Source of the DNA: Oscillospiraceae bacterium
GTDB taxonomy: Bacteria > Bacillota_A > Clostridia > Oscillospirales > CAG-272
NCBI GenBank assembly: GCA_015063335.1
Contig: SVUH01000024.1
Location: forward strand, 1-22,904
Direction of reading: 5' to 3'
Length of the DNA: 22,904 bases
Shown: piece after piece, positions 13,334-20,300 of the stretch
Position numbering within the stretch: the first letter of the stretch is position 1
How the letters are laid out: each line of letters starts with the position of its first letter
The notes under the pieces: generated by a model
Told to the model about the DNA's origin: nothing
What the model saw: only the letters and a program-made list of their open reading frames with translations
Database searches by the model: none
Position numbers and translations under genes: made by a program

Positions 13334-14445
13334 CACACACCGCAGAGTTACACATAGCAATCACCCCCGAAGAACACCGCGCACTAATCACGCGAAATGA
13401 CGTGCGTTGGGAGCGTGACGGAGAGGGCAAAACACATTGTCATATCCGCACATTAGAACCCTACGGAATAACCGATATTAAGCCAAAGAAGGCAAAGACA
13501 CGGAATGGTTTTCCCTATTATTATTGTATTGTTATAATCAATTTGCAACGCATTGTAAACAACGGAAAACGCACGATAGAAACATATCATAGCGAGAGGG
13601 ATTTTGAACACTTGTCAATAAACTTTGCTAAATTTATATCATCAGTTCTCCCTCTCCGCACAGACTTGAACGAGTGGAGTCTCCAAAGAATTGATTATAA
13701 TATCGACTTGAAACTAACGCCCCGTGAGGTTGAACAATATATAACCCTATTGCAACGTGGGGGCAAAAATCACAGTTGGCACGTTCACGAATTTGCAGAC
13801 GAGGAAAAGAACCGCAAGGAAAGCAAACACGGACACCGAAAGAAAACGCACCCCACAGGGAGCGTATTATTCGACAATAAACAATACTCTGTAAATATCT
13901 ATAATAAGCATTTGGAGCGGTTAAAGGTTCAAGAGGAACGAGAGATAACCGACACCGCAGAATTAAAGGCAAGTGAGGGGGTGTTACGGATAGAAATTCA
14001 AATCAAAAAGAATAAGTTAAACGCCATAAAAAGAAACATCAAAATCGACTTTGATTTTGACGGAAAACCCATTGAATATTTTGCACGTTATGATGTGGCA
14101 ATCCCTATTGTTATGAGGGCATTGGAAGATATAACGGGCAGAGCCGATTATAGTACCTTTGAGACCGCCAAAAAGCGCGTTTTGAGCGGTGTAAAGACTA
14201 AGAGAACGCAAACGGCTATCATTGATTTTCTACGCCTTGTAACGCACACAAAGAGCCTTTGGAGAGCCAAAGAATTGTTTGAGAGTGATATAAAAGCAGA
14301 GACAGTTTTAGAGCATTTGAAGCGGTTAAACATTAACCCCGTAACAATACCCGTATCATTCAACCGTGATACTATGGATAATCTCTTTGATATTGTCGCG
14401 GTACAATTCGCAGAGGAACGAGAACGCGCCACATTAACAATATAG
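13330..14445 (+). CDS. Putative replication initiator (Rep_trans/RstA-like)
   Basis: 371 aa from the ATG at 13330, which has AAAGGAG 9 bases upstream; the frame extends to 13267, but that part overlaps the 26-codon ORF. Features by position: LQRIDYNIDLKL (118-129), HVHEF (151-155), SVNIYNKHLERLK (187-199), GVLRIEIQIKKNKL (217-230), and a helical C-terminal half. The sequence RxDxxxD, then Y-x-K-x-x-E-R, then R-x-E-x-x-x-K is the layout of Rep_trans and RstA-type rolling-circle initiators. I cannot identify the nicking Tyr with certainty, and HCH at 36-38 or HVH at 151-153 could instead be HUH-type ligands. Assignment is by motif layout and plasmid-like context, so moderate. Base composition is AT-rich like the rest of element 2. 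Confidence 0.55.
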   Translation: MTHTAELHIAITPEEHRALITRNDVRWERDGEGKTHCHIRTLEPYGITDIKPKKAKTRNGFPYYYCIVIINLQRIVNNGKRTIETYHSERDFEHLSINFAKFISSVLPLRTDLNEWSLQRIDYNIDLKLTPREVEQYITLLQRGGKNHSWHVHEFADEEKNRKESKHGHRKKTHPTGSVLFDNKQYSVNIYNKHLERLKVQEEREITDTAELKASEGVLRIEIQIKKNKLNAIKRNIKIDFDFDGKPIEYFARYDVAIPIVMRALEDITGRADYSTFETAKKRVLSGVKTKRTQTAIIDFLRLVTHTKSLWRAKELFESDIKAETVLEHLKRLNINPVTIPVSFNRDTMDNLFDIVAVQFAEERERATLTI

Positions 14446-14521
14446 AACCTTACAAGTTCTAAAATATAAATAGAGATACGAAAAACGGGCATTTTAGGGG
14501 TAGAAAAGCACAGAAAACCCC

Positions 14522-14538
14522 CACTATATGGGGTGTTT
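14522..14538 (+). repeat. CACTATATGGGGTGTTT copy
   Basis: Lies between the rep-like gene and the 134-aa gene, flanked on the left by CCCC so that CCCC/GGGG can form a hairpin around ACTATAT. Nearly the same as 14664-14680 (16 of 17 bases). Confidence 0.55.
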
Positions 14539-14663
14539 CTTGAAATCGTTTTAGAGATTAAAATATTCTCTTGTGCAATCAAGAAAATCAAGGTTTTTTC
14601 TCTGCTTTTGCAAAAAAATCCGAAAGGAACGCCCAAAAACAAGCCAAATATTAAGAAAAACGC

Positions 14664-14680
14664 CACTATAAGGGGTGTTT
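14664..14680 (+). repeat. CACTATAAGGGGTGTTT copy
   Basis: Second copy in the same 265-base gap, 31 bases before the 134-aa gene. The gap 14446-14710 otherwise holds no gene I can support. The repeats could be binding sites for the replication protein or mRNA leader hairpins. Confidence 0.55.
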
Positions 14681-14710
14681 TCGAGAATGTATAGAGAAAG
14701 GGAAAATCTT

Positions 14711-15115
14711 ATGAAAAAATCGGCTTTAATGGTACAATGCGAAGCAAGCAATAAATACAATCCATACATATTATCGCGCTATCTAACGAGAGAGATAGAT
14801 GGAGCGGTTATTGTTGACCGCACAAAAGCCACGCAGAACAAGGACGATGAGCGTTTGTTTTTGGTAGTTCTTAATCGTGAATATTTATGGAGATATAGGG
14901 ACTTTGAACACGTTACAATGTATTTTGAAACAGACGGCAAAACGGTTGTCGGTGGAGTATATAACACCCGTACAAAAGAACGTGAAACACAGTGCGTTAT
15001 TGCTACGGAGATTGGAGAAGGTAAAGCATACGATTGGCATTGTTATTCATACAATGCCGACACCTTAAACGAAATTATAGGGGCAATACAGAACGCGCCA
15101 CAGAGGGCAAAATAA
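14711..15115 (+). CDS. Hypothetical protein, 134 aa (element 2)
   Basis: ATG at 14711 with AAAGGG 8 bases upstream; the longer frame from 14675 runs through a repeat and has no better start. The product begins MKKSALMVQCEASNKYNPY and has a beta-rich middle (ERLFLVVLNREYLWRYRDFEHVTMYFE, KTVVGGVYNT, ETQCVIATEI) and a C-terminal helix (ADTLNEIIGAIQNA). No membrane segment or signal peptide. I do not recognise the family. The order rep-like gene then this gene, same strand, suggests a plasmid maintenance or copy-control role, but nothing in the sequence proves it. It is followed by the terminator 15193-15220. Confidence 0.75.
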   Translation: MKKSALMVQCEASNKYNPYILSRYLTREIDGAVIVDRTKATQNKDDERLFLVVLNREYLWRYRDFEHVTMYFETDGKTVVGGVYNTRTKERETQCVIATEIGEGKAYDWHCYSYNADTLNEIIGAIQNAPQRAK

Positions 15116-15192
15116 AGCCGTTAGAGCGCGTTTGAGGATTTATCAAGGCAACAGAGGGGCGAGACAACAAGAACGCCTTTTGTGAGGCATTT

Positions 15193-15220
15193 GAGAGGGC
15201 ATTTTAGCCCTCTCTTTTTT
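15193..15220 (+). terminator. Terminator lying inside the end of the resolvase gene
   Basis: GAGAGGGC (15193-15200) pairs with GCCCTCTC (15207-15214), loop ATTTTA, followed by six T. On the minus strand the same bases encode the last residues and the stop (TTA 15204-15206) of the resolvase. It ends plus-strand transcription from the 134-aa gene. Confidence 0.82.
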
Positions 15221-15893
15221 CGTCCTTTAACTCTGCCTTGTATTTATAAAAACTATTGCGTGATATTCCTGCAAGTCTAATACATTCCGCATCGGATAGT
15301 GTACCGCCAAAATCTTTGGAATGTGTACGGATAATCTCTTTTGCTGACACGCTTTTTTTAGTGGTGAGTTTTACCCCCGTTTTGCCACCGATTTGTTTAC
15401 CGTTCAAACGAGCCGTAACAATTCCCTCTCGGGTTCTTTGGTGTAAGTCCTCAACCTCTTTCTCTGCTTGTTCAAATGCAAGGCGTATTTGCTCTTTTGC
15501 GAGTTCTAACAAATACTTATTGATACCCTCTAAAATGTAGTCAACCGCAGTTCCCGTCATTGGTACGGAGTTCTGTATTGCCTTTTTATATGTTTGAGTG
15601 TTTATTTGCGGTTCTTTAAGAAATACAAGGTCTATATTACGGTTGTATAACATTTCATATACCGCAAAACCTTCGTCAGCATTTCTCGACATACGGGAAA
15701 CGGAGTCAAAAATAATGGTGTCTCCCTCTTTTACATTTTTCATCAATCTATCCCAAGAGGGGCGCGTGAGTGTTGTTCCCGTATATTCGTCTTGAAGAAT
15801 AACCGCAGAGGGATATTCACTTTTGATATTACGGATTTGTCTTTCAATATTCTGTTTCTTTGTTGATACTCTTGCATAACCGTATTGTTTCAT
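15204..15893 (-). CDS. Serine recombinase, resolvase/invertase family
   Basis: 229 aa. The N-terminal catalytic domain starts MKQYGYARVSTKKQ with the nucleophile Ser10 and continues with RQIRNIK, DEYTGTTLTRPSWDRLM and DTIIFDSVSRMSRNADEG, which carry the conserved active-site arginines. A long helix (about 120-155) links to a C-terminal helix-turn-helix (LSDAECIRLAGISRNSFYKYK). The size matches small plasmid and transposon resolvases rather than large serine integrases. It would resolve multimers of the circular element or act as an invertase at a nearby site. The start has AAAGGAG upstream and a consensus promoter flanked by three TTTTGGTAC repeats. Convergent with the 134-aa gene. Confidence 0.92.
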   Translation of the reverse strand: MKQYGYARVSTKKQNIERQIRNIKSEYPSAVILQDEYTGTTLTRPSWDRLMKNVKEGDTIIFDSVSRMSRNADEGFAVYEMLYNRNIDLVFLKEPQINTQTYKKAIQNSVPMTGTAVDYILEGINKYLLELAKEQIRLAFEQAEKEVEDLHQRTREGIVTARLNGKQIGGKTGVKLTTKKSVSAKEIIRTHSKDFGGTLSDAECIRLAGISRNSFYKYKAELKDEKREG

Positions 15894-15931
15894 TTTTATT
15901 TCTCCTTTGTGTTAAATCGAACCTTCGCCCG

Positions 15932-16013
15932 TTTTGGTACTCTCATTATAGCACATCAAAAACGGTTTGTCAATAGGTTTTGGTACATTTTTTCAAAAGG
16001 TTCGTTTTGGTAC
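15932..16013. repeat. Three TTTTGGTAC repeats around the resolvase promoter
   Basis: TTTTGGTAC at 15932-15940, 15978-15986 and 16005-16013, all in the same orientation. Two lie just outside the -10 and -35 of the resolvase promoter, and the third is further upstream inside TTCG...CGAA (16002-16020). They could be resolvase binding sites (res) or operators for autoregulation. Confidence 0.65.
15945..15973 (-). promoter_or_regulatory. Promoter of the resolvase gene
   Basis: On the minus strand TTGACA (15973-15968), 17-base spacer, TATAAT (15950-15945): a perfect sigma-A-type promoter about 50 bases upstream of the ATG. Confidence 0.88.
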
Positions 16014-16117
16014 TATCGAAAGAAGGGGGTATTTTACATTCTCAAAAATAACCGCTCACTAATTTCTTGTAGTGTCGCTCCCTCTCACTCTCACGGGGAG
16101 AAATCCCGAAATCCATA

Positions 16118-16146
16118 TTGACAATTACGGGGTTTTGATGTATAAT
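16118..16146 (+). promoter_or_regulatory. Promoter of the structured leader RNA
   Basis: TTGACA (16118-16123), 17-base spacer, TATAAT (16141-16146). Transcription would begin close to the 5' arm of the long hairpin at 16153. Confidence 0.88.
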
Positions 16147-16152
16147 ATAAGC

Positions 16153-16302
16153 ACCACACATTTTTGAATATATGCCCATTTCAAGGGGGAATACTGCCTT
16201 TTGGTAAAAACGTATTCTCTCACCCTTTGACGTGGGCAAAAATGTGTGGTAACATTGAGAGGTACGCTTTTCGGTGTGTCTCTCAATGGGACACACTTTT
16301 TT
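16153..16302 (+). ncRNA. Structured leader RNA with attenuator-like terminator
   Basis: A long hairpin is closed by a perfect 13-bp stem: ACCACACATTTTT (16153-16165) with AAAAATGTGTGGT (16238-16250). Inside it GCCCA (16174-16178) pairs with TGGGC (16233-16237), eight bases from 16181 with 16223-16230, and GAATAC (16189-16194) with GTATTC (16212-16217). An 8-base bulge, GAATATAT, interrupts only the 5' side. Then come two mutually exclusive helices: ATTGAGAG (16254-16261) with CTCTCAAT (16280-16287), and GTGTGTC (16274-16280) with GACACAC (16290-16296) followed by TTTTTT, a terminator. The gene for the zinc-ribbon protein starts 23 bases later. This is the architecture of a transcription attenuator or riboswitch, or of a free small RNA ending at 16302. 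I do not recognise a known class. Confidence 0.65.
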
Positions 16303-16324
16303 ATTTAATCAAAGGGGGACAGTA

Positions 16325-16744
16325 ATGGAAAGAAACGAAAACACAACACAACAATGCCCTAAATGTGGAAACACCATATTTGCGGACATTTGCCCGTATT
16401 GTCATACCGATGTCAAACAAGAGCAAGCAAAGAAAAGGCAACAACAAACTATGGAAGAATTGAACAAAATGACACCCGAACAAAAAACAAAATCAACCAT
16501 AATCGGACTTGTTGTTATTGCTTTAATTATTGCTTTAATTGTTGGCGTTACACAATGCGCTGGAAACGATAGTGATACATATTCCGCTACTTGCCAAGTA
16601 TGCCACAAAACATACTCATACGAGGGACACGAATACGGTGGGTTAGCATCACGAAATGTTAAATGTATTAGAATGACTAATATGTGCAAGAAATGTTATG
16701 AGAGTTATTGTTGGTCTATCGGCAAAACCCCAACAGACTATTAA
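16325..16744 (+). CDS. Zinc-ribbon membrane protein, 139 aa
   Basis: ATG at 16325 with AAAGGGGG upstream; the longer frame from 16274 would begin inside the terminator and is rejected. The N-terminal zinc ribbon has Cys11-x2-Cys14 and Cys23-x2-Cys26 (CPKCGN...ICPYCH). A charged helix (about 27-57) leads to one transmembrane helix (about 58-77, STIIGLVVIALIIALIVGV). The C-terminal part holds further cysteine pairs: CQVC (90-93), CKKC (121-124) and Cys129, probably a second metal site on the other side of the membrane. Similar zinc_ribbon-plus-TM proteins are common in Firmicutes with unknown roles. It is last in element 2, and its expression probably depends on readthrough of the attenuator at 16274-16302. 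Confidence 0.8.
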   Translation: MERNENTTQQCPKCGNTIFADICPYCHTDVKQEQAKKRQQQTMEELNKMTPEQKTKSTIIGLVVIALIIALIVGVTQCAGNDSDTYSATCQVCHKTYSYEGHEYGGLASRNVKCIRMTNMCKKCYESYCWSIGKTPTDY

Positions 16745-16751
16745 CTCCCTC

Positions 16752-16780
16752 TTGACACACCGCTCTGCATATGCTATAAT
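16752..16780 (+). promoter_or_regulatory. Outward-facing promoter at the right end of element 2
   Basis: TTGACA (16752-16757), 17-base spacer, TATAAT (16775-16780). No supported gene follows it before the att site at 16913; it points out of the element. In a circular form it would read across att into the left end and toward the integrase at 12381. The region 16745-17362 contains this promoter, the right arm repeat, the att copy, the element 3 relic and a terminator, and no intact gene. Confidence 0.85.
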
Positions 16781-16788
16781 GTGTTCGT

Positions 16789-16809
16789 GAGTTGCAAAAA
16801 AGTTGCAAA
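16789..16809 (+). repeat. Right arm-type repeat of element 2
   Basis: GAGTTGCAAAAAAGTTGCAA plus A: two GTTGCAAA units 11 bases apart, matching 12136-12157 with one A fewer. It ends 103 bases before the att copy at 16913. Confidence 0.6.
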
Positions 16810-16822
16810 TACACATCTCCCC

Positions 16823-16837
16823 CACTATAAGGGAACT
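16823..16837 (+). repeat. CACTATAAGGGAACT copy near the right end
   Basis: Fourth copy of the dispersed CACTATAAGGG motif of element 2; shares TATAAGGGAACT with 13151-13162. Confidence 0.45.
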
Positions 16838-16912
16838 ATCTTAATCAACCTTTTTGAGTGTAAAAATCAAAACATTCCACTATTTGGAGACTATCTAAAC
16901 ATAGTGATTTGC

Positions 16913-16936
16913 GTTCAAGTCTTGTCACTCAGACCA
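16913..16936 (+). repeat. Right att copy of element 2 (24-base tRNA-Pro 3' end)
   Basis: GTTCAAGTCTTGTCACTCAG followed by ACCA, identical to tRNA-Pro bases 6270-6293 (T arm, acceptor strand and CCA). The anticodon-arm part present in the other two copies is missing, which narrows the likely crossover to the T-arm/acceptor region. It is not a tRNA gene. Confidence 0.85.
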
Positions 16937-16960
16937 TATCGAGTGTTCATAACTGATGTT

Positions 16961-17010
16961 AAATAGAATTCAAATTCCTGCATTTTTCTTGGGTCTAAAA
17001 TCCTTTTCAT
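16961..17010 (-). pseudogene. Integrase fragment, first codons only
   Basis: From ATG at 17010 the minus strand reads MKRILDPRKMQEFEF, matching MKRILEPKQMQEFEF of the element 1 integrase, then diverges abruptly toward the att copy. The Shine-Dalgarno AAGGAG is retained. About 270 codons are missing, so the gene is dead. Confidence 0.8.
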
Positions 17011-17033
17011 AAAACACTCTCCTTACGCATTGG

Positions 17034-17056
17034 GTTTGGTATTATTATTTTACCAA
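17034..17056 (-). promoter_or_regulatory. Conserved inverted repeat in the relic
   Basis: TTTGGTA and TACCAAA with the same 9-base spacing as 10185-10207, retained although neighbouring bases have drifted. Confidence 0.45.
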
Positions 17057-17282
17057 ACATTTGCGAATAATCCCTAGATCTCAAACACAAACAGAATTTT
17101 ATACCTCAAGATAATATTTTATATAGATAAGAAAAAAGGAATAAACAATAAGGCAACGGTTGTACGTCAGAACAAGTTTGCATAAAAAATTAGCGGTGTG
17201 GAACTCAAAAATGGTGCATAACTTTTTGTTTACTCTATAAACCATTTTTTCTTACTGCATATCAATTTTTGATATGTAGGGA

Positions 17283-17316
17283 TAGTAAAAGCGGCAAGCA
17301 TTTCTGCTCACCGCTT
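17283..17316 (-). terminator. Terminator of the large surface protein gene
   Basis: On the minus strand AAGCGGTGAGCA and TGCTTGCCGCTT form a 12-bp stem (17316-17305 with 17300-17289, two G-T pairs) around a GAAA tetraloop, followed by TTACTATC. A second stem, GAGCCTGCG/CGCAGACTC (17356-17324), lies between it and the stop codon without a T-run. Confidence 0.75.
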
Positions 17317-17362
17317 ATGGTTTGAGTCTGCGCCTACAAATGGCTACGCAGGCTCTTATTTG

Positions 17363-20300
17363 TTAGATCTTTTTCTTTCTGTCAATGAAGAACCATACTA
17401 CGAATGCGCCGCTACCGCAAAGCGCTACTCCGGAAACAGCACATACGATGATGATAAAGGTCTGAAGTTCCGCGTCATTTGCTTCAAGTGCTGCCTTGTT
17501 TTCAGCATCAACCTTTGCAAGCTCGTTATTCTTTGCTTCAATATCCGCCTTCAAATCATCGAGATCCTTCTGCACCGCCTTGATAGCCGCATCGAGTGTT
17601 GCGTCTGCGTTATCGATCTTGGCAGTCAGCTCTGACTTTAACGAACCGTCCGCTGTTGCCGCTGCTGTTTCGGCGGCATCGATCGCCGCGTTCAGCTCGG
17701 AGATCGCCTGTATAAGCGCTGCCGCGTTTGCCTTATCGCCGTCCGCAAGCGCTTTTTCAAGTGTTGCCTTTGCGTCATCAAGGTTCTTCTGTACGGCCTT
17801 GATTGCCGCGTCCAGGGTGACTTCTGTCGCCTCGATCTTGGAGGTAAGCGCTGCCTTGTTATTCGCGTCTGCCTTTTCAAGAGCAGCCTTTGCCGCGCTG
17901 AGAGATGCACTGACAGCGCTTATCTTATCGTCGAGAGCCGCGTCTCCCGAAGCAATAGCTTCCGCAAGCTTCTTTTCAGCATCCGCAAGGTCTTTTGCCA
18001 CCTTCTCAACAGCGGATCTTAACGTATTCTGCGCTTCGGTGATCTTTCCTTCAAGCTCACCCTTAAGTATTGCGTCAGCGTCGGTTGCGAACTTCTGCGC
18101 GGTGTCTTGCGCAAGCGAAATAGCATTGTTGAGATTTGCAACAGCCGCAGTAAGCTCACTTGCGTTAGCCGCGTCTCCCGAAGCAATAGCTTCCGCAAGC
18201 TTCTTTTCAGCATCCGCAAGGTCTTTTGCCACCTTCTCAACAGCGGTTCTTAACGCATTCTGCGCCTCGGTGATCTTTCCTTCAAGCTCACCCTTAAGTA
18301 TTACGTCAGCGTCGGTTGCGAACTTCTGCGCGGTGTCTTGCGCAAGCGAAATAGCATTGTTTAGATTTGCAACAGCCGCAGTAAGCTCGCTTGCGTTATC
18401 CGCGTCGCCCGCTTTGATAAGATCCTTGAGCTCGGTCTTCGCGTTTTCAAGAGCCGTGCTTGCCGCATTGACCGCTTCTTGCTTTGCTGTTTCAATAATA
18501 GCTTCAAGCTGTTGCTTCAAGGCAGTGTCCGCATCCTTGTATGCGTCCTTAATATCTTCAAGCCCCTGAATTCTGTTCGTGATATCGGCAATTTTTTCAT
18601 TTATCTGATCAATTTCACCGTTTTCCTCGATAAGCTTGTTCAGCTCTGAAATATCGGCTTCCAGCTCCGCGATCTCGCCCGTAAAGTCAGCCATACCGAC
18701 ATCAAGAGAGATGGTCTTGGAGCCGCCCTTGACGTTAGTAGTCTCGGGATAGGTAACGGTGATCTTCACCTCATCCTGACCGATTACAAGACCGTCATCG
18801 ACCTTGACGATCGAACCCGAAACGAGAGTAGCCTTATCAAGAGTCCACAAGGGTGTCGCATCGCTGTTTGTATTCAGTGTCAGCGCGATCTGGTTGCCGG
18901 GGAGAACAGAGGTAATGGGAGAGGAAAACTCGAGCTCAAGCTCAGCCTGCTTGATCACAAACGTTCTTGTAAAGCTTCCGCTGTAATTATTCTTTCCCGT
19001 AATGGTTGCGGTGTACGTACCCGCATCCACGAAGCCGTCCTTATCCCAAGTAACGTCAAAATCTCCGTAAGGGCCTGTCGAAAGCCAAATATCGCCGTCC
19101 TTTACCGAAATGGTGGGAGAATAAGCTCCGCCGCTATAGGTTTCCTCGGCAGAATAGATCGAAATATCGCTGTCAACGAGAGGCTTTGGGTTGATCACGT
19201 AGGACTTTTCTACCGATCCCTTATAATTGCCGATACCCTGAATGGTTGCGGTGTAAGTACCTGCATACACAAAGCCTTCTTTATCCCAAGTAACCGTGTA
19301 GTCCTTGTCAATAACGAGAGGCTTGCCGTCAACCACTACGGTGATCTCGGGCTGCTGCTTCGAGCCGCTGTAGGTGTACTCACCGGGATACATTGCAATA
19401 TTGCCCTCGCCAAGCGTGAAGGGAGAGATATTAAAGGAAACAAGAAAAAGATCGTTTACCGCCGTATAATTTTTACCTTCGGCTACGCTGATCTCTAAGT
19501 CATAAACTCCTTGATTTGTGGGAAGTCCGTTAACAGGATTGAAGTCCGCATCCACATACTTCACGGTGATCTCTCCCATACCCACAATACCGTCCATGAC
19601 TGTAACGGTAACCGCCTTAGCTTCGCCGTTATAGGTAAGGTCGGCAGGAAGTGTGAAAGTGAAATCACTTGCAGTAGGAGTAGCCTTATTGATGGTCCAG
19701 GAGATATTTTGATATTCCAGATAGGGGTTTTCCTCCTCGTTCATTCTGATATCGTTACTGAACACGATCTTCAAGTCATACAAGCCTGCGTCAGTGTAGG
19801 TCTCGCCGTCCTGAAATTCATGAATGTAATGTTTGTTATCGTTGAGAGAATGCGTGTCGTCGTCGGTCTTTATGGTGACGATGACGGAAGGCGTCTGAGA
19901 AGTACCATTGTAGGTGAATTCGGTTTCGTTCTGCGTCACCGAAAGCTCGCCTATGATGATCTCGCTGTCGCGGAGGAGCTTACTTCCATCGCCTATATCC
20001 TCGTGCTTAAAGGTCTTTACCAAGGATTCTGCATCAAGCTCATTCACAACCATGATCTTATCAAGATTTTCGGTAGTTTTGAGTCCGCTGCCAACGGTGA
20101 TGACCGCATCGATCTTTTCCGTAGTTTTAGTTCCGCGGTCCACGTATATGGTGTCGGTAAGGTCTGTATCAATATGAAGAGTTCCCTTGCTGTTACCGAA
20201 GGTGACGTTGGCTCCGCTATTATCAAAGTTGACGAATACAAGCTCGCAGTATCCCGTCGAAGTAATATTTTCGGATAAGTATATACCCATTGCACCGCCT

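Larger units (their letters stand above)
12028..16936. mobile_element. Integrative element 2, plasmid-like, in tandem (about 4.9 kb)
   Basis: Bounded by the full att copy at 11982-12032 and the 24-base copy at 16913-16936. Contents in order: broken integrase, coupled 26-codon ORF and a replication-initiator-like gene, unknown 134-aa gene, convergent serine resolvase, and a zinc-ribbon membrane protein with a structured leader. Rep plus resolvase plus integrase is the gene set of a small integrated plasmid. GTTGCAAA double repeats lie about 103 bases inside both ends. The integrase appears non-functional, so the element is probably trapped unless a helper recombinase acts on it. Confidence 0.78.
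16937..17233. mobile_element. Relic of a third element related to element 1
   Basis: From about 16961 to 17233 the sequence aligns with 10105-10380, i.e. the integrase start, its promoter inverted repeat and the region up to the XRE terminator. I judge identity by eye at roughly three quarters to four fifths. Homology stops just before where the XRE gene would end. There is no distal att repeat to the right, so the far end has been lost. Confidence 0.75.

Noticed and set aside
16153..16302. T-box, c-di-GMP, SAM or fluoride riboswitch
   Set aside because: None of the conserved core sequences of these classes that I know is present, and the downstream gene is not a typical target.
16274..16324. 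Longer N-terminus (17 more residues) for the zinc-ribbon protein
   Set aside because: The GTG start lies in the terminator hairpin and lacks a ribosome binding site. The ATG at 16325 has AAAGGGGG at good distance.
16781..16966. 61-codon open frame starting near the outward promoter
   Set aside because: It runs through the arm repeats and the att core, has no ribosome binding site, and its reading is explained by non-coding att DNA.
17496..18569. Plus-strand open frame of 357 codons opposite the coiled coil
   Set aside because: Low-complexity Ala/Ser-rich shadow of the repetitive coiled-coil coding strand, with no start signal.
19511..20278. 255-codon plus-strand frame
   Set aside because: Antisense to the large surface protein, with no ribosome binding site or recognisable domain.
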